Assembly (NCBI GenBank): GCA_015487405.1
Contig: WFPV01000064.1
Location: forward strand, 1-12,850
Direction: 5' to 3'
From: Aquifex sp.
GTDB taxonomy: Bacteria; Aquificota; Aquificia; Aquificales; Aquificaceae
DNA length: 12,850 nucleotides
The notes under the pieces were generated by a model. It was given only the letters and a program-made list of their open reading frames with translations. It searched no databases and had not been told where the DNA came from. Shown here in pieces: positions 1 through 6,568 of this stretch; position 1 is the first letter of the stretch, and each line of letters starts with the position of its first letter. Made by a program: the position numbers and the translations under genes.

Positions 1-232
1 AATACCAAAACCTCTAATGCATATTCATAACCTAACCGAAATTCCCGAAAAAGTTTGCTTCTGGTTACATTACCTATCACTCAGAAAGACTTCTTTACAA
101 AGTTCCTGGCTTTTAATAAACCTTCAAAGGCTATGCTCAGATTGTTTTAGGGAACTCCAAAGAGGGTATAAATTCACCAAAGCTTCGTATCTTTAATGCG
201 AGGTAGTTTACTCCTTTGTAAAATATCTCCTT
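1..232. other. Leader region upstream of secD, no supported gene
   Basis: No intact gene is visible. The plus strand has an open stretch from base 2 to about 196 but no convincing start or recognisable product. The minus strand has three short coding-like segments in shifted frames, each broken by a stop and without a start codon. One may be a decayed gene, or all may be chance. The region must contain the secD promoter unless transcription enters from upstream. Confidence 0.5.
142..172 (+). promoter_or_regulatory. Weak candidate promoter for secD
   Basis: TATAAA at 167-172 is a good -10 hexamer. The best -35 candidate is TTGTTT at 142-147, with a 19 bp spacer, which is longer than ideal. 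The transcript would start about 55 bases before the secD ATG. This is a pattern match only, and there is no clear second element to support it. Confidence 0.25.
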
Positions 233-1729
233 ATGAAAAAATACCTATGGTTGCATCTTCTCGGACTAATCCTCCTCGTTTTAGGTTCCTTATATGTGGT
301 TTTTAATCATCCCATCAACTTCGGTTTAGACCTAAAAGGTGGTATTCAATTCCTGCTTCAACCCAGGTTTGAAGTAGCCTTTAAAAGAGAGTACGAAACC
401 CTCGCGAGAGAAATAGAAAACACCCTTTCAAAGGAAGGACTGCAAATTCTTGACGTCAGAGCTTACCCGGACAGAGTAGAGGTGGAGTATTTGGAAGAAA
501 AAGAGCTCCCTCTAATAAAAGAGAAAATCAAAAACCTCAATCCTAACATAGTTTTTGAGGAAAAATCGGGAGCTCTTATCGTTAAATTCACGAAAGCCTA
601 CGTAGATAATCTAAAAGACAGTATAGTAAAACAAAGTATAGAAATTATTAGAAACCGTATAGACAAACTCGGAGTAACACAGCCCGTTGTCAGCAGAGCG
701 GGAAAATACCGAATCCTCGTGGAGCTTCCCGGATTTTTGGATGTAGAAAGGGCTAAAAAAATAATAGGGAGCACAGCCTCCTTAGAGCTTCGTCTCGTTA
801 TAGATTCAGCTCCCACTAAGGAAGCCCTTGAAAAGAAGCTAACGAAAGATACAGAAATCCTGCCCTCCAGGGACGGGACGGAGTGGTTTCTACTGGACAA
901 AATTCCCGTAATCACCGGTCAGGATCTAAAGACCGCCTACGTGGGAGTGGACCAGTTTGGACAGCCCGCGGTTAACTTTGAGCTTAAGAGCGAAGCCGCC
1001 GAAAAGTTCGGGGAGTTCACTCAGAAAAACATAGGAAAGAGGCTCGCCATAGTTTTAGACAACAAAGTGGTCTCCGCTCCCGTTATTCGTTCCAGAATTT
1101 CGGACAGGGGACAGATAACCGGAAACTTCACAGCTGAGGAGGCTCAGGACTTAGCTCTCATACTCAGAACCGGAAGCCTCCCCGCACCTTTGGAGTTCCT
1201 TGAGGAAAGAGTTGTCGGACCCTCCCTCGGTAGGGACGCAATAGAGCAGGGAATAAAGGCTGGAATAATTGCCTTGGTATTTCTATTCTTGGTTCTCGTT
1301 ATACGTTATAAAACCGCAGGTATTACGGCAAACATATCAATACTCCTCAACGTTCTTTTCCTACTTGCCAGCATGGCTCTCTTAGGAGCTACTCTCACAC
1401 TTCCCGGAATAGCGGGAGTAATCCTTAACATGGGGATAGCAGTAGACTCTAACGTCCTCATCTTTGAAAGAGTTAAGGAAGAACTCAGGCTCGGAAACAC
1501 ACTCACAAAAGCTATAGACCTTGGCTTTAAGAGAACACTTAGTGCGGTATGGGATACTCACATAACACTGCTCGTAGCCTCAGTTATCCTCTTTCAGTTC
1601 GGAAGCGGGCCCGTTAAGGGATTCGCTACGACGCTTGCCCTCGGAACTATAGCGAGCTTCATCTCAAATGTGTATTACGCAAAAGTCTTCTTGAATTTAC
1701 TCTATAAGCTCAGGATTTTAAAGATATAA
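233..1729 (+). CDS. secD: Protein translocase subunit SecD
   Basis: SecD is an inner-membrane accessory subunit of the Sec translocon. With SecF it uses the proton motive force to help pull exported proteins across after SecA action. The 498-residue product has an N-terminal membrane segment (about 4-25), then the SecD signature FGLDLKGGIQFLL (30-42). The periplasmic P1 region follows, including NRIDKLGVTQPVVSRAG (141-157) and the RTGSLPAPLEFLEE block (312-325). Five more membrane segments lie between about 340 and 490. GIAVDSNVLIFERV (401-414) is the conserved motif with the key membrane Asp (D405). It is shorter than E. coli SecD (615 residues), the difference lying in the periplasmic region. 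There is no secF next to it; the next gene is a hydrolase 58 bp downstream of the stop. The ATG start is supported by the membrane segment beginning at once, although no Shine-Dalgarno precedes it. Confidence 0.97.
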   Translation: MKKYLWLHLLGLILLVLGSLYVVFNHPINFGLDLKGGIQFLLQPRFEVAFKREYETLAREIENTLSKEGLQILDVRAYPDRVEVEYLEEKELPLIKEKIKNLNPNIVFEEKSGALIVKFTKAYVDNLKDSIVKQSIEIIRNRIDKLGVTQPVVSRAGKYRILVELPGFLDVERAKKIIGSTASLELRLVIDSAPTKEALEKKLTKDTEILPSRDGTEWFLLDKIPVITGQDLKTAYVGVDQFGQPAVNFELKSEAAEKFGEFTQKNIGKRLAIVLDNKVVSAPVIRSRISDRGQITGNFTAEEAQDLALILRTGSLPAPLEFLEERVVGPSLGRDAIEQGIKAGIIALVFLFLVLVIRYKTAGITANISILLNVLFLLASMALLGATLTLPGIAGVILNMGIAVDSNVLIFERVKEELRLGNTLTKAIDLGFKRTLSAVWDTHITLLVASVILFQFGSGPVKGFATTLALGTIASFISNVYYAKVFLNLLYKLRILKI

Positions 1730-1775
1730 ATAAGTTTTCTTGAACTCTGCTCTTCCCGCTCATATACTTTCCCTC

Positions 1776-1790
1776 GGAGGGATAGCTATG
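1776..1790 (+). promoter_or_regulatory. Ribosome binding site that sets the hydrolase start
   Basis: GGAGG at 1776-1780 lies 7 bases before ATG at 1788. An upstream in-frame TTG at 1740 has no such site and would place 16 residues in front of a clean signal peptide, so ATG 1788 is preferred. Confidence 0.8.
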
Positions 1791-2705
1791 AAAAAAGTCT
1801 TTCTTATTCTTTTGATTCTTATTACCTTTGGTTTTTCTATGAAACTCATAAAGGTGGAAGATAACCTCTACATGGTTCGTGGACACGACGGACTTCCCTC
1901 TAAAGAAAATAAAGGTTTTATCTCTAACGCCTTTGCAGTTCTTACAAACGAGGGATGGGTAGTTATAGACAGCCTCACCACTCCCGAGCTTGCTAGGGAG
2001 TTCATAAAGCTCATTAAAAAAGAAAGTAATAAACCAATCCTTTACCTCATAGTTACCCACTACCACCTTGACCACTGGTATGGAGCAAAAGCTTTCAAAG
2101 AAAAAAAGGCGAGAATAGTGGGACATAAAAACCTGAAAGAAGTTTACGAAAGCGGAGAGGCTGAGCAGGTCTTAGAAGCTCAAAAACAAATATTTAAAGG
2201 AATATTAGACAACGTTGAACTCATCCCTCCAGATATAACCGTAGCGGAGGGAAAGAGTTTTACTATCCGCATTGGAAAGGATGAATTTGAAATTAAAGCT
2301 ATGAATCCGGCTCACACGAACACGGACGTTATAGTCTACTGGAAAAACAGAAAGGTTCTCTTTGCAGGAGACCTCGTTTACAAGGACAGAATTCCCTTTA
2401 TGGGAGACAGGAACGCAAGCTCAAAGGGATGGCTAAAAGCCCTTGAAGAACTCAAGAAATACGACGCGAAAGTAATCCTCGGAGGACACAACTATCCCCT
2501 TGATAAAAGTGCGATAGACTGGACCTACAACTACATAAAGTTCGTCCGTAACACCGTCAAGAAACTCAAAGACAAGGGCTACTTTATAGACGAGATAAAG
2601 CAAGCCTTCAAAGGAAATCCCTACGAGAAGGTAAAGATGTATGGAGTTTTCCACAACCAGAACGTTTATAAGGTCTTCAACGAGCTGGATTTAGAACTTG
2701 AGTGA
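1788..2705 (+). CDS. Secreted metallo-beta-lactamase-fold hydrolase, SoxH-like
   Basis: This is an MBL-fold metal-dependent hydrolase of 305 residues with unknown substrate. It starts with a Lys-Lys then hydrophobic signal segment (2-17, ending near GFSM), so the enzyme is probably periplasmic or membrane-anchored. The metal site is complete: THYHLDH gives H91, H93, D95 and H96; H176 lies in AHTNTD; D195 in FAGDLVY; H234 in GGHNYP. The stretch from AHTNTD through IPFMGDRNASSKGW (about 175-215) resembles the SoxH/quinoprotein-relay group more than true beta-lactamases or glyoxalase II. That subgroup assignment is from memory and less sure than the fold. It lies between secD and uvrB on the same strand, with 18 bp to the uvrB start, so co-transcription is likely, but neither neighbour suggests a substrate. 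The start is ATG 1788 rather than TTG 1740 because of the Shine-Dalgarno and signal peptide. Confidence 0.85.
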   Translation: MKKVFLILLILITFGFSMKLIKVEDNLYMVRGHDGLPSKENKGFISNAFAVLTNEGWVVIDSLTTPELAREFIKLIKKESNKPILYLIVTHYHLDHWYGAKAFKEKKARIVGHKNLKEVYESGEAEQVLEAQKQIFKGILDNVELIPPDITVAEGKSFTIRIGKDEFEIKAMNPAHTNTDVIVYWKNRKVLFAGDLVYKDRIPFMGDRNASSKGWLKALEELKKYDAKVILGGHNYPLDKSAIDWTYNYIKFVRNTVKKLKDKGYFIDEIKQAFKGNPYEKVKMYGVFHNQNVYKVFNELDLELE

Positions 2706-2723
2706 AACCTAAATTAATTTCTT

Positions 2724-4715
2724 ATGGAAAAAACCCAGAGTTTTAAGCTCGTATCGGATTTAAAGCCCGCAGGAGACCAGCCAAAGGCTATAGAGCAGCT
2801 CGTAGACAACTTAGAAAAGGGAGTCAAAGAGCAGGTTCTTCTCGGAGTTACTGGAAGTGGAAAGACCTTCACACTCGCAAATGTAATAGCGAGGTATAAC
2901 AAGCCAACCCTCGTTGTGGTTCATAACAAGATACTCGCAGCTCAGCTCTATAGGGAGTTCAAAGAACTCTTTCCCAAGAACGCAGTTGAATACTTCGTAT
3001 CCTACTACGACTACTATCAGCCGGAGGCTTACATTCCCGAAAAGGACTTATACATAGAAAAGGATGCAAGTATAAACGAGACCTTAGAAAGGTATAGACA
3101 CTCCGCAACCATTTCGGTTTTAGAAAGGCGAGATGTCATAGTAGTAGCTTCCGTCTCCTGCATCTACGGACTCGGTAAGCCCGAGCACTACGAAAAGTTA
3201 AGGATAAAGCTCGCGAGGGGAATAAGGCTCAGTCCCTCAAAGCTCATAAGGAAACTCATAGAGCTCGGATACGAAAGAAACGACTTTGCGATAAAGAGAG
3301 CCACCTTCTCGGTAAGGGGAGACACGGTAGAGATAGTCCCTTCAAATGCGGAGGACTTTATAGTCCGTGTAGAGTTTTGGGACGACGAGGTGGACCGCAT
3401 AGTCCTTATGGATGCCCTAAACAGACACGTAATAAAGGAAGTAGAGGAATACTCCCTCTTCCCCGCATCCCACTACATAGCTCCCAGACCTACGGTAGAG
3501 CAAGCTTTAGAGCAGATAGAGAAGGACTTAATAGAAAGAGTAGAGTGGTTCAAGAAACAGGGCAGAGAAGTAAAGGCTCAGAGGCTCTATCAGAGAACAA
3601 TGTATGACATAGAGATGATTAGGGAACTCGGACACTGCAAGGGGATAGAGAACTACTCCAGATACTTTGACGGAAGGCAGCCAGGAGAGCCTCCCTTTAC
3701 GCTCCTTGATTACTTTCCCGAAGACTTCCTGCTCATAATTGACGAAAGCCACATGACAATACCACAGCTAAGAGCCATGTATAACGGAGACCGCTCAAGG
3801 AAGGAAAAACTCGTAGAATACGGCTGGAGGCTTCCTTCAGCCTTAGACAACAGACCCCTTAAGTTTGAGGAGTTTTTGGAGAGGATAAATCAAGTTATCT
3901 ACGTCTCTGCGACACCGGGAGATTGGGAACTTGAGAGAGCAAAGGGACACGTAGTAGAGCAAATCGTGAGACCAACGGGACTCCTTGACCCCGTTGTGGA
4001 AGTCCGCCCCAAGATGAACCAGCTTGAGGACCTTATAAAAGAGATAAAGGAAGTTAAAAAACGCAAAGATAGAGCACTCGTTCTGACCACCACCAAACGA
4101 CTCGCCGAGGAAGTTGCGGATTACCTGACCGAAAGGAGGATAAAGGCGAAATACATGCACTCCGAGCTGGACGCAATAGAAAGAGCAGAGCTAATAAAGG
4201 AGCTCCGTGAGGGAAGTATAGACGTTATAGTGGGAGTAAACCTTCTAAGGGAAGGGCTTGACCTACCGGAGGTATCCCTCGTAGCAATCTTAGAAGCGGA
4301 CAAAGAAGGTTTTTTGAGGAGCTATCAGGCTCTAATACAAACCATAGGAAGAGCCGCGAGGAACGTCCACGGGAAGGCGATACTTTACGCCGACAGAATA
4401 ACCAAAGCTATGGAAAAAGCCATAAAGGAAACGGAAAGGAGGAGAAAAATTCAAGAGGAGTACAACAAGAAACACGGAATTACACCCAGGACCGTTAAAA
4501 AACCTATAAAAGAACTCCTCGCTATTGAAGAGCTGGATTACGTCAGCGTTCCTACGGAAATTCCGAAAGGTATTCACTCGGAGGAGGATTTACTCAAGAA
4601 GATAGAAAAACTGGAGAAGGAAATGTGGGAATACGCCAAAAACTGGGAGTTTGAAAAGGCTGCAAAGGTTAGGGATGAAATTAAGAAACTGAAGAAGTTA
4701 TTAGGAATGGATTAA
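2724..4715 (+). CDS. uvrB: Excinuclease ABC subunit UvrB
   Basis: UvrB is the damage-verifying helicase-like subunit of nucleotide excision repair. UvrA loads it on DNA, and it recruits UvrC for incision. The 663-residue protein has the full family layout: Walker A GVTGSGKT (41-48), the beta-hairpin YYDYYQPEAYIP (94-105) that inserts between the strands, the Walker B form DESH (340-343), YVSATPGDWE (393-402), helicase motif VI QTIGRAARN (539-547), and a C-terminal coiled UVR motif (about 619-657) used to contact UvrC. Length is close to E. coli UvrB (673). The start is ATG at 2724, which gives the usual short N-terminus before LVSDLKPAGDQPKAIE. No Shine-Dalgarno precedes it; the upstream sequence is AT-rich. 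It is the last gene of the secD-hydrolase-uvrB run and converges with the Fe-S carrier gene, with 24 bp between the stops. Confidence 0.98.
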   Translation: MEKTQSFKLVSDLKPAGDQPKAIEQLVDNLEKGVKEQVLLGVTGSGKTFTLANVIARYNKPTLVVVHNKILAAQLYREFKELFPKNAVEYFVSYYDYYQPEAYIPEKDLYIEKDASINETLERYRHSATISVLERRDVIVVASVSCIYGLGKPEHYEKLRIKLARGIRLSPSKLIRKLIELGYERNDFAIKRATFSVRGDTVEIVPSNAEDFIVRVEFWDDEVDRIVLMDALNRHVIKEVEEYSLFPASHYIAPRPTVEQALEQIEKDLIERVEWFKKQGREVKAQRLYQRTMYDIEMIRELGHCKGIENYSRYFDGRQPGEPPFTLLDYFPEDFLLIIDESHMTIPQLRAMYNGDRSRKEKLVEYGWRLPSALDNRPLKFEEFLERINQVIYVSATPGDWELERAKGHVVEQIVRPTGLLDPVVEVRPKMNQLEDLIKEIKEVKKRKDRALVLTTTKRLAEEVADYLTERRIKAKYMHSELDAIERAELIKELREGSIDVIVGVNLLREGLDLPEVSLVAILEADKEGFLRSYQALIQTIGRAARNVHGKAILYADRITKAMEKAIKETERRRKIQEEYNKKHGITPRTVKKPIKELLAIEELDYVSVPTEIPKGIHSEEDLLKKIEKLEKEMWEYAKNWEFEKAAKVRDEIKKLKKLLGMD

Positions 4716-4724
4716 AGGAAAGGG

Positions 4725-4747
4725 AAAAGCGGCTGAGTATTAGCCGC
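4725..4747 (-). terminator. Intrinsic terminator of the Fe-S carrier gene
   Basis: Read on the minus strand, GCGGCT (4747-4742), a 7-base loop and AGCCGC (4734-4729) form a perfect 6 bp GC-rich stem followed by TTTT (4728-4725) and further pyrimidines. The stem starts inside the last codons and stop of the carrier gene. On the plus strand no T tract follows, so it does not look like a terminator for uvrB. Confidence 0.7.
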
Positions 4748-5096
4748 AAGAGAAGGAGCTTCCACAACCACAGCTTCCGGTGGCGTTGGGGTTTCTTATA
4801 GTGAATCCGCCACCCATGAAGTCAACTACGTAATCAAGCTCAGCTCCGTTTACATAGGGCATAGAGAAGGGGTCTATTACTACCTTAACTCCATCGTATT
4901 CAAAAACGTGGTCTCCTTCCTCTATATTGTCGTCAAATCCCATGGCATACTGGAATCCAGAGCATCCACCGGGAACCACTCTTATTCTGAGGATAGGATT
5001 TTCGATGTTATTTTCCTTAGCAACCTTCTTTATTTCTTCTACCGCCTTGTCCGTAACCTTAAATATAAACTGCTGTTGAGCTTGTTGTTCTTGCAT
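4740..5096 (-). CDS. HesB/IscA-type (A-type) iron-sulfur cluster carrier
   Basis: A-type carriers accept Fe-S clusters from the scaffold and pass them to target enzymes in the cytoplasm. The 118-residue product has the three conserved cysteines of the family: C45 in VPGGCSGFQY (41-50) and C109 and C111 in GSCGCGSSF (107-115). A fourth, non-family Cys is at 117. The core includes YDGVKVVIDPFSMPYVNG (67-84) and NPNATGSCGCG (102-112). From memory it nearly matches the A. aeolicus HesB-like protein AQ_1857 solved by NMR. The family members IscA, SufA and ErpA cannot be told apart from sequence alone, so no symbol is given. The N-terminus is unusually Gln-rich. AGGAGG at 5111-5106, 9 bases before the ATG, fixes the start. 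It lies 49 bp downstream of pdxA on the same strand, so it may be co-transcribed, and ends in a hairpin terminator. Confidence 0.95.
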   Translation of the reverse strand: MQEQQAQQQFIFKVTDKAVEEIKKVAKENNIENPILRIRVVPGGCSGFQYAMGFDDNIEEGDHVFEYDGVKVVIDPFSMPYVNGAELDYVVDFMGGGFTIRNPNATGSCGCGSSFSCG

Positions 5097-5105
5097 AACC
5101 TCTTA

Positions 5106-5111
5106 CCTCCT
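5106..5111 (-). promoter_or_regulatory. Strong Shine-Dalgarno of the Fe-S carrier gene
   Basis: The plus-strand CCTCCT reads AGGAGG on the minus strand, 9 bases upstream of the ATG at 5096. It is one of only three strong sites ahead of intact genes in this window. Confidence 0.85.
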
Positions 5112-5145
5112 TTCTTAAGTTTTACTTTCAATTAAGTTATCAATT

Positions 5146-6123
5146 TTACACCCTTTTCGTATGACCTCTATCAAGAACTCTCTCCAGGAGCCTTAAAGCA
5201 GAAAGGGAAGCCCCGACGTCCGCAACACCTTTCCAAGCAATATCGTAAGCCGTTCCGTGGTCGGGAGAGGTTCTAACAAAGGGAAGTCCCAAAGTCAGGT
5301 TAACTCCACTATCAAAAGCCAGTAGCTTAAAGGCTATCAGTCCCTGGTCGTGATACATAGCTAAAAAGACGTCCTCTTTTTCCCTTTTCAGAAAAGCCGT
5401 ATCGGGGACGAGGGGACCTTCCACATTAAGCCCTTCTTCAATCAGCTCCCTCACCGCAGGTTCTATAATCTCAATCTCCTCCCTTCCGAGCTCACCCTCT
5501 TCTCCCGCGTGGGGGTTAATCCCTAAAATCTTTATTCGCGGTCTGAATCCGAATAAACATTTAAATTCCCTGCTTATCAGGTGTGCTTTTCTCTTTATAT
5601 TCTCTTTCGTTATATGTTTAAATACCTCCCTGAGCGGGAGGTGGATAGTTAAAAGGACAAGCTTTATATCTTCAGAGTAAAAAGCCATAGCGAAATCCTT
5701 TACACCTGACGCATGAGCCAAGTATTCCGTCTGTCCCGGATAGCTAAAACCCGCCCTGGAAGCCCAGAACTTGTTTAAGGGCATCGTTAAGACTCCCTGA
5801 ATGTTTCCTCTGACCGCGTCTGCGGTAGCCCTCGCAAGGTAAGCCACAGCCACCCTTCCCGAAGCCACGGAAGGCTCAACCCTCGGACTCTTCAAAATGC
5901 TAAGGTCAACGAGGTAAACACCGGGAGAGGAAATTTGAGAGACTTCCGAAACTCTTTTGAATTCAATCTTTTTTCCTACGAGGCTTTCCGCCTCCTTTAA
6001 AGTCCTTTCTTCTCCGTAAATTACATAAGCGTTTTCTTCTCTCTTAAAGTGTTCCGAGAGCTTTACTATTAACTCGGGTCCCACACCCGCAGGGTCTCCC
6101 ATAGTTATGCCGATTTTTTTCAT
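5146..6123 (-). CDS. pdxA: 4-hydroxythreonine-4-phosphate dehydrogenase PdxA
   Basis: PdxA oxidises 4-phospho-hydroxythreonine with NAD(P)+. The product decarboxylates and is condensed by PdxJ with deoxyxylulose phosphate to pyridoxine phosphate, the DXP-dependent B6 route. The 325-residue protein has MGDPAGVGPE at the N-terminus (8-17), MPLNK (114-118), and the three expected metal-ligand histidines H161 (TIHLPLREV), H205 (NPHAGEEGELG) and H258 (AMYHDQGLIAFK). RTSPDHGTAYDIAWKG (284-299) is the C-terminal signature. One oddity is PGQTEYLA (129-136), where E. coli has GHTE in the substrate pocket. The start at 6123 gives the normal N-terminus. No Shine-Dalgarno precedes it; instead there is a short hairpin and AT-rich leader. 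It is divergent from the DUF5335 gene. No pdxJ or other B6 gene is in the window. Confidence 0.95.
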   Translation of the reverse strand: MKKIGITMGDPAGVGPELIVKLSEHFKREENAYVIYGEERTLKEAESLVGKKIEFKRVSEVSQISSPGVYLVDLSILKSPRVEPSVASGRVAVAYLARATADAVRGNIQGVLTMPLNKFWASRAGFSYPGQTEYLAHASGVKDFAMAFYSEDIKLVLLTIHLPLREVFKHITKENIKRKAHLISREFKCLFGFRPRIKILGINPHAGEEGELGREEIEIIEPAVRELIEEGLNVEGPLVPDTAFLKREKEDVFLAMYHDQGLIAFKLLAFDSGVNLTLGLPFVRTSPDHGTAYDIAWKGVADVGASLSALRLLERVLDRGHTKRV

Positions 6124-6138
6124 AGTTTTTAAATTTTG

Positions 6139-6151
6139 ACGCCTTCGGCGT
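6139..6151 (-). promoter_or_regulatory. Small GC hairpin in front of pdxA
   Basis: ACGCC, a 3-base loop and GGCGT form a perfect 5 bp stem in an otherwise AT-rich intergenic region, 15 bases before the pdxA ATG. No T tract follows on either strand, so it is not a typical terminator. It could be a leader hairpin or an operator; its function is unknown. Confidence 0.35.
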
Positions 6152-6178
6152 ATTTAAGAACTCAATTTCTTTTGACAA
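6151..6178 (-). promoter_or_regulatory. Candidate pdxA promoter
   Basis: On the minus strand TTGTCA (6178-6173) is a 5/6 match to the -35 box, and TAAATA (6156-6151) lies 16 bp downstream as a weak -10. The -35 overlaps the -35 of the divergent promoter. The predicted start would fall in the small hairpin near 6144. The -10 is poor. Confidence 0.35.
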
Positions 6179-6200
6179 AACTATACTCAAGAAATATTAT
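6172..6200 (+). promoter_or_regulatory. Sigma70-type promoter of the DUF5335 gene
   Basis: TTGACA at 6172-6177 is a perfect -35, and TATTAT at 6195-6200 a 5/6 -10, with the ideal 17 bp spacer. Transcription would start near 6207, giving a leader of about 26 bases that contains a strong Shine-Dalgarno. It is the best promoter match in the window. Confidence 0.8.
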
Positions 6201-6220
6201 AAAAGTAGTTACAAACAAAA

Positions 6221-6227
6221 GGAGGTG
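6221..6227 (+). promoter_or_regulatory. Strong Shine-Dalgarno of the DUF5335 gene
   Basis: GGAGGTG, preceded by AAAA, has its GGAGG core 7 bases upstream of the ATG at 6233. With the strong promoter it suggests high expression. Confidence 0.85.
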
Positions 6228-6232
6228 GTGCT

Positions 6233-6568
6233 ATGGGAGTGGTTAAGCTTGAAAAGGAAAAGTGGGAAAGCTACTTTGATAACCTCTCCAAGAACCTTCC
6301 CGCTATGGAGGCACAGCTTGAAGTGGTTGACAAGGAAGTGGGAGATCAGGTAGAAGTTGAATACTCTCCTCTCACCGGACTTTCCTACGACCCCAAGGAC
6401 GACGTCTTTGAGATTCAGTTTAGAGAAACCCACGACCACCTAATTTATCATCCTCAGGAAATTTACATTAACCAGGAGGACGGGAAGATAACTTCCATTG
6501 AGATAGTGGACAAAGAAGAAACGAAGTATATCCTAAGACTAAAACCCGCTCTGCCCTTACCCGAGTGA
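6233..6568 (+). CDS. DUF5335 family protein, function unknown
   Basis: This is a small acidic cytoplasmic protein of 111 residues with no signal peptide or membrane segment. It matches my recollection of the DUF5335 family, with WESYFDNLSK near the N-terminus (11-20), the block GDQVEVEYSPLTGLSYDPKD (37-56), and DHLIYHPQEIYI (68-79). No catalytic residues are known for the family, so I assign no function. The gene stands alone with its own strong promoter and ribosome binding site, divergent from pdxA and overlapping the 3' end of murG by 12 bp. The start is fixed by the Shine-Dalgarno. Strong expression signals on a single small gene suggest an abundant protein; this is an inference. Confidence 0.8.
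   Translation: MGVVKLEKEKWESYFDNLSKNLPAMEAQLEVVDKEVGDQVEVEYSPLTGLSYDPKDDVFEIQFRETHDHLIYHPQEIYINQEDGKITSIEIVDKEETKYILRLKPALPLPE

Noticed and set aside
598..915. A 105-codon minus-strand reading frame inside secD
   Set aside because: Shadow of secD: Ser- and Arg-rich with no family match, and secD is intact on the other strand.
1740..1787. Upstream TTG start for the hydrolase
   Set aside because: It has no Shine-Dalgarno and would bury the signal peptide 16 residues in; ATG 1788 has GGAGG at good spacing.
1710..2126. A 138-codon minus-strand reading frame opposite the hydrolase gene
   Set aside because: It lies antisense to a gene with all metal-binding motifs and has no recognisable domain or ribosome binding site.
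3843..4160. Overlapping minus-strand reading frames inside uvrB
   Set aside because: They overlap the helicase motifs of uvrB and show no coding pattern of their own.
4908..5135. A 75-codon plus-strand reading frame over the Fe-S carrier gene
   Set aside because: Antisense shadow of a gene with conserved cysteines and a strong Shine-Dalgarno.
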